From assembly GCF_040654195.1 (NCBI RefSeq), contig NZ_JBFAHM010000013.1, forward strand, positions 124,001-188,000: DNA of 64,000 nucleotides. The letters are read 5' to 3'. Below the pieces are notes generated by a model. That model made no database searches, was not told where the DNA came from, and saw nothing but the letters and a program-made list of their open reading frames with translations. Shown here piece after piece: positions 24,573 through 31,849 of the stretch (its first letter is position 1; each line of letters starts with the position of its first letter). Position numbers and translations under genes: made by a program. This DNA is from Hamadaea sp013361475. GTDB taxonomy: Bacteria > Actinomycetota > Actinomycetes > Mycobacteriales > Micromonosporaceae.

Positions 24573-24922
24573 CAGGCCCCCAACGGCAGTTCGGTGAAGA
24601 AACACGTGGGCTCGCCCGTGTGGCAGGCCGCCCCGACCTGGTCGACGTCGAGCAGCAGGGCGTCGCCGTCGCAGTCGAGCCGCACCGCCTTGACGTGCTG
24701 CACGTGCCCGGAGGTCTCCCCCTTGACCCAGTACGCCTGGCGGCTGCGGGACCAGTAAGTGGCCCGGCCCGTCCGGAGCGTACGCGCCAACGCCTCGTCG
24801 TCCATCCAGGCCAGCATCAGAACCTCGCCGGTGTCGTGCCGCCGGGCGATCGCGGCGATCAGGCCGTGTTCGTCGCGTTTGAGCTGCTGTGCGATGGCGG
24901 GGTCGAGGGTCGAGTCGGGCAT
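24572..24922 (-). CDS. hisI: Phosphoribosyl-AMP cyclohydrolase
   Basis: HisI (116 aa) opens the adenine ring of phosphoribosyl-AMP in histidine synthesis. It contains MLAWMDDEAL, ATYWSRSRQAYWVKGETSG, VRLDCDGDALLLDVDQVGAA and CHTGEPTCFF. The Asp-Cys-Asp-x-Asp and the two later cysteines bind the metals. The ATG at 24922 (MPDSTLDPAIAQQL) gives the standard length; the longer frame has no support. Its stop overlaps the trpE start by one base, which couples histidine and tryptophan genes, as is common in actinobacteria. hisF is about 20 kb away in this window. Confidence 0.96.
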   Translation of the reverse strand: MPDSTLDPAIAQQLKRDEHGLIAAIARRHDTGEVLMLAWMDDEALARTLRTGRATYWSRSRQAYWVKGETSGHVQHVKAVRLDCDGDALLLDVDQVGAACHTGEPTCFFTELPLGA

Positions 24923-24969
24923 CCCACGATTCTCCCGCGCCGTGTCGCGAACCCGAAACAGGGGTTCGC

Positions 24970-25009
24970 TTGACCACTCTCCGGAACTCATCTAGCGTTG
25001 AATTCAACG
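24970..25009 (+). promoter_or_regulatory. Promoter with overlapping 14-bp perfect palindrome (candidate TetR operator)
   Basis: TTGACC (24970-24975), a 17-bp spacer and TAGCGT (24993-24998) form a good promoter for the ABC operon. The perfect palindrome CGTTGAATTCAACG (24996-25009) overlaps the -10 box and the likely start point. It is well placed for repression by the TetR protein encoded downstream (26607). It also lies upstream of the divergent hisI gene. Confidence 0.65.
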
Positions 25010-25032
25010 GACAATGAAATCTGGGAGGAACG

Positions 25033-25818
25033 ATGATCGAGGTCAAGGATCTCGTGGTGGATCGGGGCAAACTGCGAGTGCTGGACGGCTTCACCTGCTC
25101 GGTCCCGACCGGGAGCATCACCGGGCTGCTCGGCCCGAGCGGTTCGGGGAAGACCACGCTGATGCGGGCCGTCGTCGGCGTACAGGTCGTGCGGAGCGGC
25201 ACGGTGACCGTGCTCGGGCAGCCCGCCGGGTCGGCCGCCTTGCGCCACAAGATCGGCTACCTGACCCAGGCCCCCAGCGTGTACGCCGACCTGACGGTCC
25301 GGGAGAACGCGCGATACTTCGCAGCCCTCCACGGGCTCGACAGCGCGCACGCCGATCAGGTCGTCGTCGACGTCGGCCTCGGCGGCGCGGCGACCCAGCT
25401 GGTCGGCGACCTCTCCGGCGGCCAGCGCAGCCGCGCCTCGCTGGCGTGTGCGCTGGTCGGCAAGCCGGAGATCCTGGTCCTCGACGAGCCGACGGTCGGG
25501 CAGGACCCGGTCCTGCGCGACGAGTTGTGGGCGCGCTTCCGGCAGCTGGCCGCCGACGGGGCGACCGTGCTGGTCTCCAGCCACGTGATGGACGAGGCCA
25601 ACCGGTGCGACCGCCTGCTGTTGATCCGCCGGGGCGAGCTCATCGCCGACGACACTCCGGCGGCGGTCAAGGCCTCCGCCGGAACGGAAGACCTCGACCA
25701 GGCGTTCCTGACGCTCATCCGCCGCCACGGCGACGCCGCCGGCAACGGCACGGAGCAGGGCGCCCGCCCTCGTTCGGAAGCTCGCCCGGACGGACGTTCG
25801 GAAGGGGGCGACCGATGA
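25033..25818 (+). CDS. ABC exporter ATP-binding protein (DrrA-like)
   Basis: This 261-residue ATPase has Walker A GLLGPSGSGKTTLMRA (about 35-50), Q-loop YLTQAPSVYADLTV, signature LSGGQRSRASLACAL, Walker B ILVLDEPTVGQDP and switch SSHVMDEANRCDRLL. This set is typical of ABC-2 drug or lipid exporters (DrrA type). The tail after residue 235 is polar. GGGAGG precedes the ATG. The permease start overlaps its stop by four bases. A palindrome overlapping its promoter and a TetR gene at the end of the operon suggest substrate-inducible efflux. Confidence 0.92.
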   Translation: MIEVKDLVVDRGKLRVLDGFTCSVPTGSITGLLGPSGSGKTTLMRAVVGVQVVRSGTVTVLGQPAGSAALRHKIGYLTQAPSVYADLTVRENARYFAALHGLDSAHADQVVVDVGLGGAATQLVGDLSGGQRSRASLACALVGKPEILVLDEPTVGQDPVLRDELWARFRQLAADGATVLVSSHVMDEANRCDRLLLIRRGELIADDTPAAVKASAGTEDLDQAFLTLIRRHGDAAGNGTEQGARPRSEARPDGRSEGGDR

Positions 25819-26543
25819 CGCTGCTGCACACCACCGCCCGGATCCTCCGCCAGCTGCGGCACGACAAGCGCACGATCGCGCTGCTCGTCGTGGTGCCGAC
25901 GTTGCTGCTGACGCTGCTCTACTTCATGTACGACAACCAGGAGATGATCTTCGACCGGGTCGCCCTGATCATGCTGGGACTGTTCCCGTTCATCATCATG
26001 TTCCTGGTCACCAGCATCGCGATGCTCCGCGAACGGACCACCGGGACGCTGGAACGACTGCTCACGACCCCACTACGCCGGACCGACCTGCTGTTCGGCT
26101 ACGGCATCGCGTTCGGCGTGGCCGCCGCGATCCAGGCGACCATCGCCAGTGCGTTGGCGTACTGGCTGTTGGATCTCGACACGGCGGGCAGCCCGGCGCT
26201 GGTGATCCTCATCGCCGTCACCAACGCCGTCCTGGGCGTGGCTCTGGGCCTGCTGGCCAGCGCGTTCGCCCAGACGGAGTTCCAGGCGGTGCAGTTCATG
26301 CCGGTCGTCGCCCTGCCCCAGATCCTCCTGTGTGGACTGTTCGTCCCCCGGGACCAGATGGCGGGCTGGCTGCAGGCGATCAGCGACGTCATGCCGCTGA
26401 CGTACGCCGTCGAGGCGCTCCAGGAAGTCGGAGCGCACGCCGACGCCACCGCGACGATGTGGCGTGACCTCGGCATCGTCGCCGGGGTCGTGGTGCTGGC
26501 CCTGGTGCTCGCCTCGCTGACCCTGCGACGGCGTACGCCCTGA
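25815..26543 (+). CDS. ABC-2 type exporter permease (DrrB-like)
   Basis: This 242-residue membrane protein has six hydrophobic helices: IALLVVVPTLLLTLLYFM, VALIMLGLFPFIIMFLVTSI, GIAFGVAAAIQATIASALAY, ALVILIAVTNAVLGVALGLL, VVALPQILLCGLFVP and IVAGVVVLALVLAS. The segment MLRERTTGTLERLLTTPLRRTDLLFG is the conserved ABC-2 motif between helices 2 and 3. ATGA overlap with the ATPase gene shows coupling. Together they would export a hydrophobic compound or lipid. Confidence 0.92.
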   Translation: MTLLHTTARILRQLRHDKRTIALLVVVPTLLLTLLYFMYDNQEMIFDRVALIMLGLFPFIIMFLVTSIAMLRERTTGTLERLLTTPLRRTDLLFGYGIAFGVAAAIQATIASALAYWLLDLDTAGSPALVILIAVTNAVLGVALGLLASAFAQTEFQAVQFMPVVALPQILLCGLFVPRDQMAGWLQAISDVMPLTYAVEALQEVGAHADATATMWRDLGIVAGVVVLALVLASLTLRRRTP

Positions 26544-26592
26544 CCGGTTCGGCCGCGCGGCCGCCCGACGTGGGTGGCCGCACGGCCCGACC

Positions 26593-26598
26593 TAAGGT
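26593..26598 (+). promoter_or_regulatory. Candidate leaderless -10 box of the TetR gene
   Basis: TAAGGT lies 8 bases before the ATG at 26607. The same hexamer precedes the ArsR-like gene at 28599. It would give the regulator its own leaderless transcript besides readthrough from the ABC genes. Confidence 0.35.
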
Positions 26599-26606
26599 GG
26601 ATCATC

Positions 26607-27203
26607 ATGGCGAAGAGAACCGGCCGCCGCCCGGGCAGCCCGGACACGCGCGAGGCCATTCTGGCGTCGGCGCGGCAGGCGTTCGCCGAGCGCGGCTTCG
26701 ACGGCGCGACCGTACGCCAGATCGCCGCCGGCGCGGAGGTCGATCCGGCCCTGGTGCACCACTACTTCGGCTCCAAAGAACAGCTGTTCCTCGACACCAT
26801 GAAGGTCCCGATCGACCCGCGGACCATCATCGACGGGATCGCGGGCAACGGCGTCGAGCACGCGGGCGCGACCCTGATCCGGATGTTCGTCAAAGTGTGG
26901 GACTCGCCCGCCGGCAGCGTCGGCGCGGCCCTGATCCGCTCGGGGATGAGCAACGAACTGGGCGCGCGGATGCTGCGCGAATTCCTGGTCACCCAAATCC
27001 TGCGGCGCGTCATCAAGCAGCTGGGCCTCGACCCGGCCGAGGCGCCGACCCGGGCGGCGCTGGTCGCGACGCAGCTCGCCGGGCTCGCGATGATGCGCTA
27101 CATCATCAAACTCGAACCGATCGCGAGCGCCTCGGTCGAGGAGTTGGTGGCGATGATCGGGCCGACGATCCAGCGCTACATCACCGGTCCGCTCCCCGCG
27201 TAG
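26607..27203 (+). CDS. TetR family transcriptional regulator
   Basis: This 198-residue regulator has an N-terminal helix-turn-helix: TREAILASARQAFAERGFDG, ATVRQIAAGAEVDPALVHHY and FGSKEQLF (about residues 13-60). The ligand domain is helical and includes a TetR_C-like end (LVATQLAGLAMMRYIIKLEP). It lies 63 bases after the ABC permease gene on the same strand, so it probably represses that exporter through the palindrome at 24996-25009. The ATG at 26607 starts the basic MAKRTGRRPG stretch common in this family; an upstream start is unlikely. Confidence 0.9.
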   Translation: MAKRTGRRPGSPDTREAILASARQAFAERGFDGATVRQIAAGAEVDPALVHHYFGSKEQLFLDTMKVPIDPRTIIDGIAGNGVEHAGATLIRMFVKVWDSPAGSVGAALIRSGMSNELGARMLREFLVTQILRRVIKQLGLDPAEAPTRAALVATQLAGLAMMRYIIKLEPIASASVEELVAMIGPTIQRYITGPLPA

Positions 27204-27239
27204 CGCCCAGGCGTACACCGGGAGCGGCCATGAGTTATG

Positions 27240-27292
27240 CGGGATAACGCTGTCTCGAACACTGTGCGAGCCCGCGTTATCCCGGATAACGC
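27240..27292. terminator. Inverted-repeat structure between convergent TetR and MFS genes
   Basis: An 11-bp perfect inverted repeat (CGGGATAACGC at 27240-27250, GCGTTATCCCG at 27274-27284) encloses 23 bases. Its right arm also forms a second dyad GCGTTATC-CCG-GATAACGC (27274-27292). The right part covers the MFS stop codon. It may be a shared terminator, or the three GATAACGC units may be protein sites. Confidence 0.55.
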
Positions 27293-28533
27293 GAACTGCG
27301 ACGAGCAGCTGGTGGCCGAGTTCTCCTCACGCTGACGATCACCGCACAGCCCGCGGCGGCCGCGCCCGCCAGCGCGACGGCCGCGGTCGCGCCGGTGGCC
27401 AGCGCGATCGCGCCGAAGACCGCCGGCCCCAGCCCCTGCGCGGTCATCATTCCCGAGCCCAGCACCCCGAACGCCTGGCCGCGCATCGCTTCCGGCAACG
27501 CGTCGACGAAGCTCCGCTGCAATCCCAAGGTGTACGCGAAACCGGCGCCGGACAAGAAGAGCAAGGCTGCGGCGACCGGCACGGGTACCGCGAAGCCGAG
27601 CAGCGCCAGGGGCAGTCCGAGCAGCACCACGAGCGGCGCGGCCAGCCGTTCCCGCGTACGCGGAGCGACGAACCGCCCGACGACGAGGTCTCCGGCGAAC
27701 ATCCCCACCGGCAGGCAGGCCATGAGATAGCCGGCCGCGCCCGCCGGGAACCCCCGCTCCCCCGCGTACGCGACGAGCAGTCCCTCGGCGCCGACGGAGA
27801 ACGCGGGCGGGAGCCACTGCGCGAACATCAGCCGGCGTACCGCCCAATCGGCGAGCAGCGTCCGGTTGGCCCGCCAGCTGTGCTTCATCACGCTGTTACC
27901 CGTCGACCCTTCGGCCGCGGGGACGGCGGGCAGGTTCGGCATCCGCAGGCGGATGATGATCGCGGAGATCGCGTGGAGCACCGCGCTGACTCCGAGCGCG
28001 TGCTGCGGGCTGCCCAACGCGGCGATCGCCGCCCCACCCCCGGCCAGGCCGACGAGCTGCGCCGCCGAGGACGACATCGACGACAGCGCCCGGCCCAGCA
28101 CGTACGCGTCGCCCGTCAGCGTCTCGGCGATGACCCGCGCCGAAGCGCCGCCGAACACCGGCACGAACGTCGCGATCACCGCCACCAGCACGAGGCAGGC
28201 CCACGCCGGGAGCGGCACCGTCGCCAGGAGCACCGCCGACACGCATTCCACGGCGTACCCGAGGAAGATCACGAAGCGGGGGCGGACGCGGTCCGCGAGC
28301 GACCCGAACAGCGTGGAGCCGACGAGCTGGGGCAGGAACCCCGCGCCGAACGCAAGCGCGCCGAGCAGGGGTGACGACGTGGTCGTGTAGATGAGCACGG
28401 ACAGCGCGAGGATGCGCAGCGAGTCGGCCGCGATCGCGAGCGAGCGCGTCACGAACAGCAGGCGGTAGAGGGGGTCGGCGAGGACCTCGCGATAGGTGGC
28501 CCGCCGGACCGCGGGTTCGAGCAGTGTGGTCAC
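27277..28533 (-). CDS. MFS transporter
   Basis: This 418-residue major facilitator protein has about 12 helices. It begins YREVLADPLYRLLFVTRSLA and has the loop 2-3 motif GSLADRVRPRFVIFLG (motif A type). The two halves are joined by the polar stretch near residues 200-225. It is probably a proton-driven drug or metabolite exporter; the substrate is unknown. The GTG at 28533 is the start. The ArsR-like gene 65 bases away on the other strand is its likely regulator, a common pairing for DUF5937-type regulators and MFS exporters. Confidence 0.87.
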   Translation of the reverse strand: MTTLLEPAVRRATYREVLADPLYRLLFVTRSLAIAADSLRILALSVLIYTTTSSPLLGALAFGAGFLPQLVGSTLFGSLADRVRPRFVIFLGYAVECVSAVLLATVPLPAWACLVLVAVIATFVPVFGGASARVIAETLTGDAYVLGRALSSMSSSAAQLVGLAGGGAAIAALGSPQHALGVSAVLHAISAIIIRLRMPNLPAVPAAEGSTGNSVMKHSWRANRTLLADWAVRRLMFAQWLPPAFSVGAEGLLVAYAGERGFPAGAAGYLMACLPVGMFAGDLVVGRFVAPRTRERLAAPLVVLLGLPLALLGFAVPVPVAAALLFLSGAGFAYTLGLQRSFVDALPEAMRGQAFGVLGSGMMTAQGLGPAVFGAIALATGATAAVALAGAAAAGCAVIVSVRRTRPPAARRSSRYPG

Positions 28534-28586
28534 GCGGACAGCCTGCTGGGCGCGGCGGCCCGGTTCGAATGATTCGCCGATGGACG

Positions 28587-28592
28587 TAAGGT
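28587..28592 (+). promoter_or_regulatory. Candidate leaderless -10 box of the ArsR-like gene
   Basis: TAAGGT lies 6 bases before the ATG at 28599, with no Shine-Dalgarno between. Confidence 0.4.
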
Positions 28593-28598
28593 CGACGG

Positions 28599-29579
28599 AT
28601 GCTCCGTTTCGTGGTCGGCCCGGACGACCTGCTGCACAGCCGATTCGCCCTGTCCCCGGCGATGGAGCTGGCTCAGGTGCTGCGGCGGCTCACCGGCTTC
28701 GACCGCCACCTCGGTGCCGGCCCTCCACTGGACCGGTTCCGGCCGGGCTTCGAACGCCTGCGCCGGGAGACGGAGATCGACGCCGTCCTGGCCTTGAACT
28801 ACGAGAAGGGCGGGCCGAACTTCACCGCCTGGCCACCACTGGGGCTGGCACAGACCTGGGCCGACGATCTCGCCGCCACCCGGGCCACCCCGCTGTCCGT
28901 CGCGCGCGCCGACATCGCCGACTGCCTGAACCGGGGCACCTCCACCGATCCCCGGGCGGCGGCCATCCTGCACAGCCCCGACGTCGTCGAACGGGTCGCC
29001 GTCGCCCTGGACGCGGCCTGGCACGAACTGATCGCGCCGGACTGGCCGCAGCTCCGGGCGATCTGCGAACGAGACGTCGTCCACCGGGCCGGGCTGCTGG
29101 CCCGCCGAGGCTGGGCGGCCGCCCTCGACGGGCTGCATCCCGAGGTCAGCTGGCGCGACGGCGGAATCGACGTCCGGGCGCTGCGCAGTGGCGGCCGTGT
29201 GGACCTCAACGGCGAAGGCCTCCTCCTGATCCCGAGCGCACATATCTGGCCGGGGCTGGCGGCGTACTCCGACTCGCCGTGGCCCAAGGCGATCATCTAC
29301 CCGGCCCGCGGCGTGGCCGCGCTGTGGGAGCGGCAGCCTCCGGCCGCCCCGGAAGCGTTGGCCGACCTCTTAGGACGGTCCCGGGCCCGGTTGCTGCTGG
29401 CCCTCGACGATCCGGCCAGCACCACCCAGCTCGCCCGCAGCCTCGGCCTGGCCACCGGAGCCGTCGGCGATCACCTCGCCGTCCTGCTGCGGGCCGGGCT
29501 CGTCCGGCGCGCCCGGGACGGGCGGTCTGTCCTTTATGGGCGTACGCCCCTCGGCGACGCCCTCGCCGGCTCGGCTTAG
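28599..29579 (+). CDS. ArsR-like winged-helix regulator with N-terminal DUF5937-type domain
   Basis: This 326-residue protein starts MLRFVVGPDDLLHSRFALSP, as DUF5937-type regulators do, followed by a long helical and beta domain without a recognised ligand motif. The C-terminal 80 residues are a winged helix: SRARLLLALDDPASTTQLAR, SLGLATGAVGDHLAVL, LRAGLVRRARDGRSVLYGRT. It is divergent from the MFS gene and likely controls it. A TAAGGT box 6 bases before the ATG suggests a leaderless transcript. Palindromic repeat A follows the stop by 14 bases. Confidence 0.8.
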   Translation: MLRFVVGPDDLLHSRFALSPAMELAQVLRRLTGFDRHLGAGPPLDRFRPGFERLRRETEIDAVLALNYEKGGPNFTAWPPLGLAQTWADDLAATRATPLSVARADIADCLNRGTSTDPRAAAILHSPDVVERVAVALDAAWHELIAPDWPQLRAICERDVVHRAGLLARRGWAAALDGLHPEVSWRDGGIDVRALRSGGRVDLNGEGLLLIPSAHIWPGLAAYSDSPWPKAIIYPARGVAALWERQPPAAPEALADLLGRSRARLLLALDDPASTTQLARSLGLATGAVGDHLAVLLRAGLVRRARDGRSVLYGRTPLGDALAGSA

Positions 29580-29593
29580 CCGCCGCTTTTTGG

Positions 29594-29657
29594 GCGCTGG
29601 ATCAGGGTTCCCGGCCGAATCATGGCAGAAGATTCGACCGAGAACCCTGATCCAGCT
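29594..29657. repeat. Palindromic repeat family A, copy 1
   Basis: Two 26-base arms (29596-29621 and 29631-29656) pair at 24 of 26 positions around a 9-base loop. The shared core is GGATCAGGGTTC ... GAATC / GATTCGAC ... CCTGATCC. Located just after the ArsR-like gene and before the sugar-transport operon. Confidence 0.85.
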
Positions 29658-29870
29658 GCGTTTCTTCGCAGGTTAAAACTGCGTGACTGAATTGTTATCG
29701 CCAGCAACAAACCTCGCCCTTGCGCGGACGCCTCGCGACAACATACGTTGCCGGGCACAACAAACCATCGTGTGACCGGTCGCACGTATGGTCCGACCGG
29801 GCTCCGGATCCCGGTCGGACCAGTCCCTAACCCGCGCCCCGCCCATCCCCCGAGAGGAAACCGAGCGAAG
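29658..29870 (+). promoter_or_regulatory. Upstream region of the xylose-type ABC operon
   Basis: The 213 bases between palindrome A copy 1 and xylF contain a dyad TTGTT ... AACAA (around 29692-29710) and a 9-bp direct repeat CAACAAACC at 29705-29713 and 29758-29766, 53 bases apart (about five helical turns). ROK regulators such as the one at the end of this operon commonly bind A/T-rich TTGTT/AACAA-type sites, so these are candidate operators. A GAGAGGAAA site precedes the xylF ATG. Confidence 0.45.
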
Positions 29871-30965
29871 ATGCGCAGGAGCCTCCTTGCCCTGACCGCC
29901 GTCGGCGTCATGACGGTCGGCAGCCTCGCCGCCTGTGGCGGCAACGACGACAAAACCGGTTCGGGCACCACGAAAGAGCCGAAGATCGGCGTCATCCTTC
30001 CGGACAGCAAGTCCTCGGCCCGCTGGGAGACCGCCGACCGCAAGTACCTCGAGGCGGCGTTCAAGGCCGCCGGCATCAAGGCCGACATCCAGAACGCCCA
30101 GAACGACAAGGCCGCGTTCCAGACGATCGCCGACCAGATGATCACCAACGGCGCGACCGTCCTGATGATCGTGAACCTGGACTCGGGCACCGGCAAGGCC
30201 GTCATCGACAAGGCGCGCCAGCAGGGCGTCGCGACCATCGACTACGACCGCCTGACCCTCGGCGGCGGCGCGCAGTACTACGTCAGCTTCGACAACGAGG
30301 CCGTCGGCAAGCTCCAGGGCCAGGGCCTGGTCGACTGCCTGACCAAGAAGAACGTCACCAAGCCGGTCATCGCCGAGCTGAACGGCTCGCCGACGGACAA
30401 CAACGCGACGCTCTTCAAGAACGGCTACGACTCGATCCTCAAGCCGAAGTACGACAGCGGCGAGTACGTCAAGGGCCCGGACGAGTCGGTGCCGGACTGG
30501 GACAACGCCACCGGCGGCACGATGTTCGAGCAGATGCTGACCCGCCAGAAGGGCAAGATCGACGGCGTCCTCGCGGCGAACGACGGTCTCGGCAACGCGG
30601 CGATCACCATCCTGAAGAAGAACAAGCTGAACGGGAAGGTCCCGGTCACCGGCCAGGACGCCACCGTGCAGGGCCTGCAGAACATCCTCGCCGGCGACCA
30701 GTGCATGACGGTCTACAAGGCGGTCAAGAAGGAGGCGGACAACGCCGCCGCTCTGGCGATCGCGCTGGCCAAGGGGGAGAAGAAGGAGACCGGCAAGACG
30801 GTCAAGGACCCGACCACGCAGAAGGACGTCCCGGCGATTCTCCTCGACCCCCAGGCGATCACCTTCGCCAACGTCAAGGACGTCGTCGCCGACGGCTACG
30901 TGACCAAGGCCGAGCTGTGCACGGCCGAGTTCGCGGCCAAGTGCGCCGAGGCCGGCATCAGCTGA
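29871..30965 (+). CDS. xylF: Sugar ABC transporter substrate-binding lipoprotein (XylF-like)
   Basis: This 364-residue protein has a lipoprotein signal with lipobox LAAC (Cys22), preceded by MRRSLLALTAVGVMTVGS. The mature part is a periplasmic-binding fold of the D-xylose type: KIGVILPDSKSSARWETADR, NAQNDKAAFQTIADQMI, TIDYDRLTLGGGAQYYVSFD, ELNGSPTDNN, DGVLAANDGLGNAAI and PVTGQDATVQGLQNI. These resemble XylF closely, so D-xylose is the likely ligand. The ATG at 29871 fits the signal peptide; the long upstream extension does not. A hairpin separates it from the ATPase gene. Confidence 0.88.
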   Translation: MRRSLLALTAVGVMTVGSLAACGGNDDKTGSGTTKEPKIGVILPDSKSSARWETADRKYLEAAFKAAGIKADIQNAQNDKAAFQTIADQMITNGATVLMIVNLDSGTGKAVIDKARQQGVATIDYDRLTLGGGAQYYVSFDNEAVGKLQGQGLVDCLTKKNVTKPVIAELNGSPTDNNATLFKNGYDSILKPKYDSGEYVKGPDESVPDWDNATGGTMFEQMLTRQKGKIDGVLAANDGLGNAAITILKKNKLNGKVPVTGQDATVQGLQNILAGDQCMTVYKAVKKEADNAAALAIALAKGEKKETGKTVKDPTTQKDVPAILLDPQAITFANVKDVVADGYVTKAELCTAEFAAKCAEAGIS

Positions 30966-30986
30966 TCTTCCGCTGGAAGACTGGAC

Positions 30987-31018
30987 GGCTCGCCGGCGTC
31001 GGCTGACGTCGGCGAGCC
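30987..31018 (+). terminator. Intercistronic hairpin between xylF and the ATPase gene
   Basis: A perfect 9-bp stem GGCTCGCCG (30987-30995) / CGGCGAGCC (31010-31018) encloses a 14-base loop and is followed by a short T-containing stretch. It lies 21 bases after the xylF stop. It may be a partial terminator or 3' stabiliser that gives more binding protein than ATPase and permease. Confidence 0.6.
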
Positions 31019-31069
31019 TTTCCTCCGCCCGTCCCCCGTCGCGGCGCCCCACCCCGAGGAGAACCACCC

Positions 31070-31849
31070 GTGAGCGAGACCACCGCCCCTCCCCTGCTGG
31101 AGCTACGGGGCGTGAACAAGAGCTTCGGCCCCGTGCACGTGCTGCGCGACGTCGACTTCACCGTGCGGGCCGGCGAGGTCACCGCACTCGTCGGCGACAA
31201 CGGCGCCGGCAAGTCCACCCTGGTCAAGTGCATCAGCGGCATCTACACCACCGACCATGGCGAGGTCCTGGTCGCCGGGGAACGGGTGCACATCCACGGT
31301 CCGCGGGACGCGGCCCACCACGGCATCGAGATCGTCTACCAGGATCTCGCGCTCTGCGACAACCTCGACATCGTCCAGAACATGTTCCTCGGCCGGGAAC
31401 GGCGCAGCGGCCTCATCCTCGACGAGCCCACCATGGAGCAGCTCGCCCAGCAGACGCTGGCCGGGCTGTCGGTGCGTACCGTGAAATCGGTGCGCCAGCT
31501 GGTCTCCAGCCTCTCCGGCGGGCAGCGCCAGACCGTGGCCATCGCCAAGGCCGTGCTGTGGAACAGCCGCCTGGTCATCCTCGACGAACCCACCGCCGCG
31601 CTCGGCGTCGCGCAGACCGCCCAGGTCCTCGAACTGGTACGCCGCCTGGCCGACAACGGCCTGGCGGTCGTGCTCATCTCGCACAACATGAACGACGTCT
31701 TCGCCGTCTCCGACCGGATCGCCGCCCTCTACTTGGGACGAATGGCGGCCCAGGTCAAGACGACCGACGTCACCCACGCCCAAGTCGTAGAGCTGATCAC
31801 CGCCGGACGCAGCGGCAGCCTCGGACTGCAGCCGGAGGAGGCACTGTGA
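31070..31849 (+). CDS. Sugar ABC transporter ATP-binding protein (single domain, XylG-like)
   Basis: This 259-residue ATPase powers sugar import. Walker A is ALVGDNGAGKSTLVKCISG (about 40-58), signature SLSGGQRQTVAIAKAV, Walker B RLVILDEPTAALG and switch LISHNMNDVFAVSDRI. The GIEIVYQDLALCDNLDIVQN stretch is typical of carbohydrate (CUT2) ATPases. It has one nucleotide-binding domain, whereas E. coli XylG has two fused, so it must act as a homodimer. The GTG start has GAGGAGAA upstream, and the permease gene overlaps its end (GTGA). Confidence 0.9.
   Translation: MSETTAPPLLELRGVNKSFGPVHVLRDVDFTVRAGEVTALVGDNGAGKSTLVKCISGIYTTDHGEVLVAGERVHIHGPRDAAHHGIEIVYQDLALCDNLDIVQNMFLGRERRSGLILDEPTMEQLAQQTLAGLSVRTVKSVRQLVSSLSGGQRQTVAIAKAVLWNSRLVILDEPTAALGVAQTAQVLELVRRLADNGLAVVLISHNMNDVFAVSDRIAALYLGRMAAQVKTTDVTHAQVVELITAGRSGSLGLQPEEAL

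Noticed and set aside
24923..25032. Tryptophan attenuator with a leader peptide before hisI-trpE
   Set aside because: No short frame with tandem Trp codons and no competing hairpins were seen in the 110 bases upstream of hisI.
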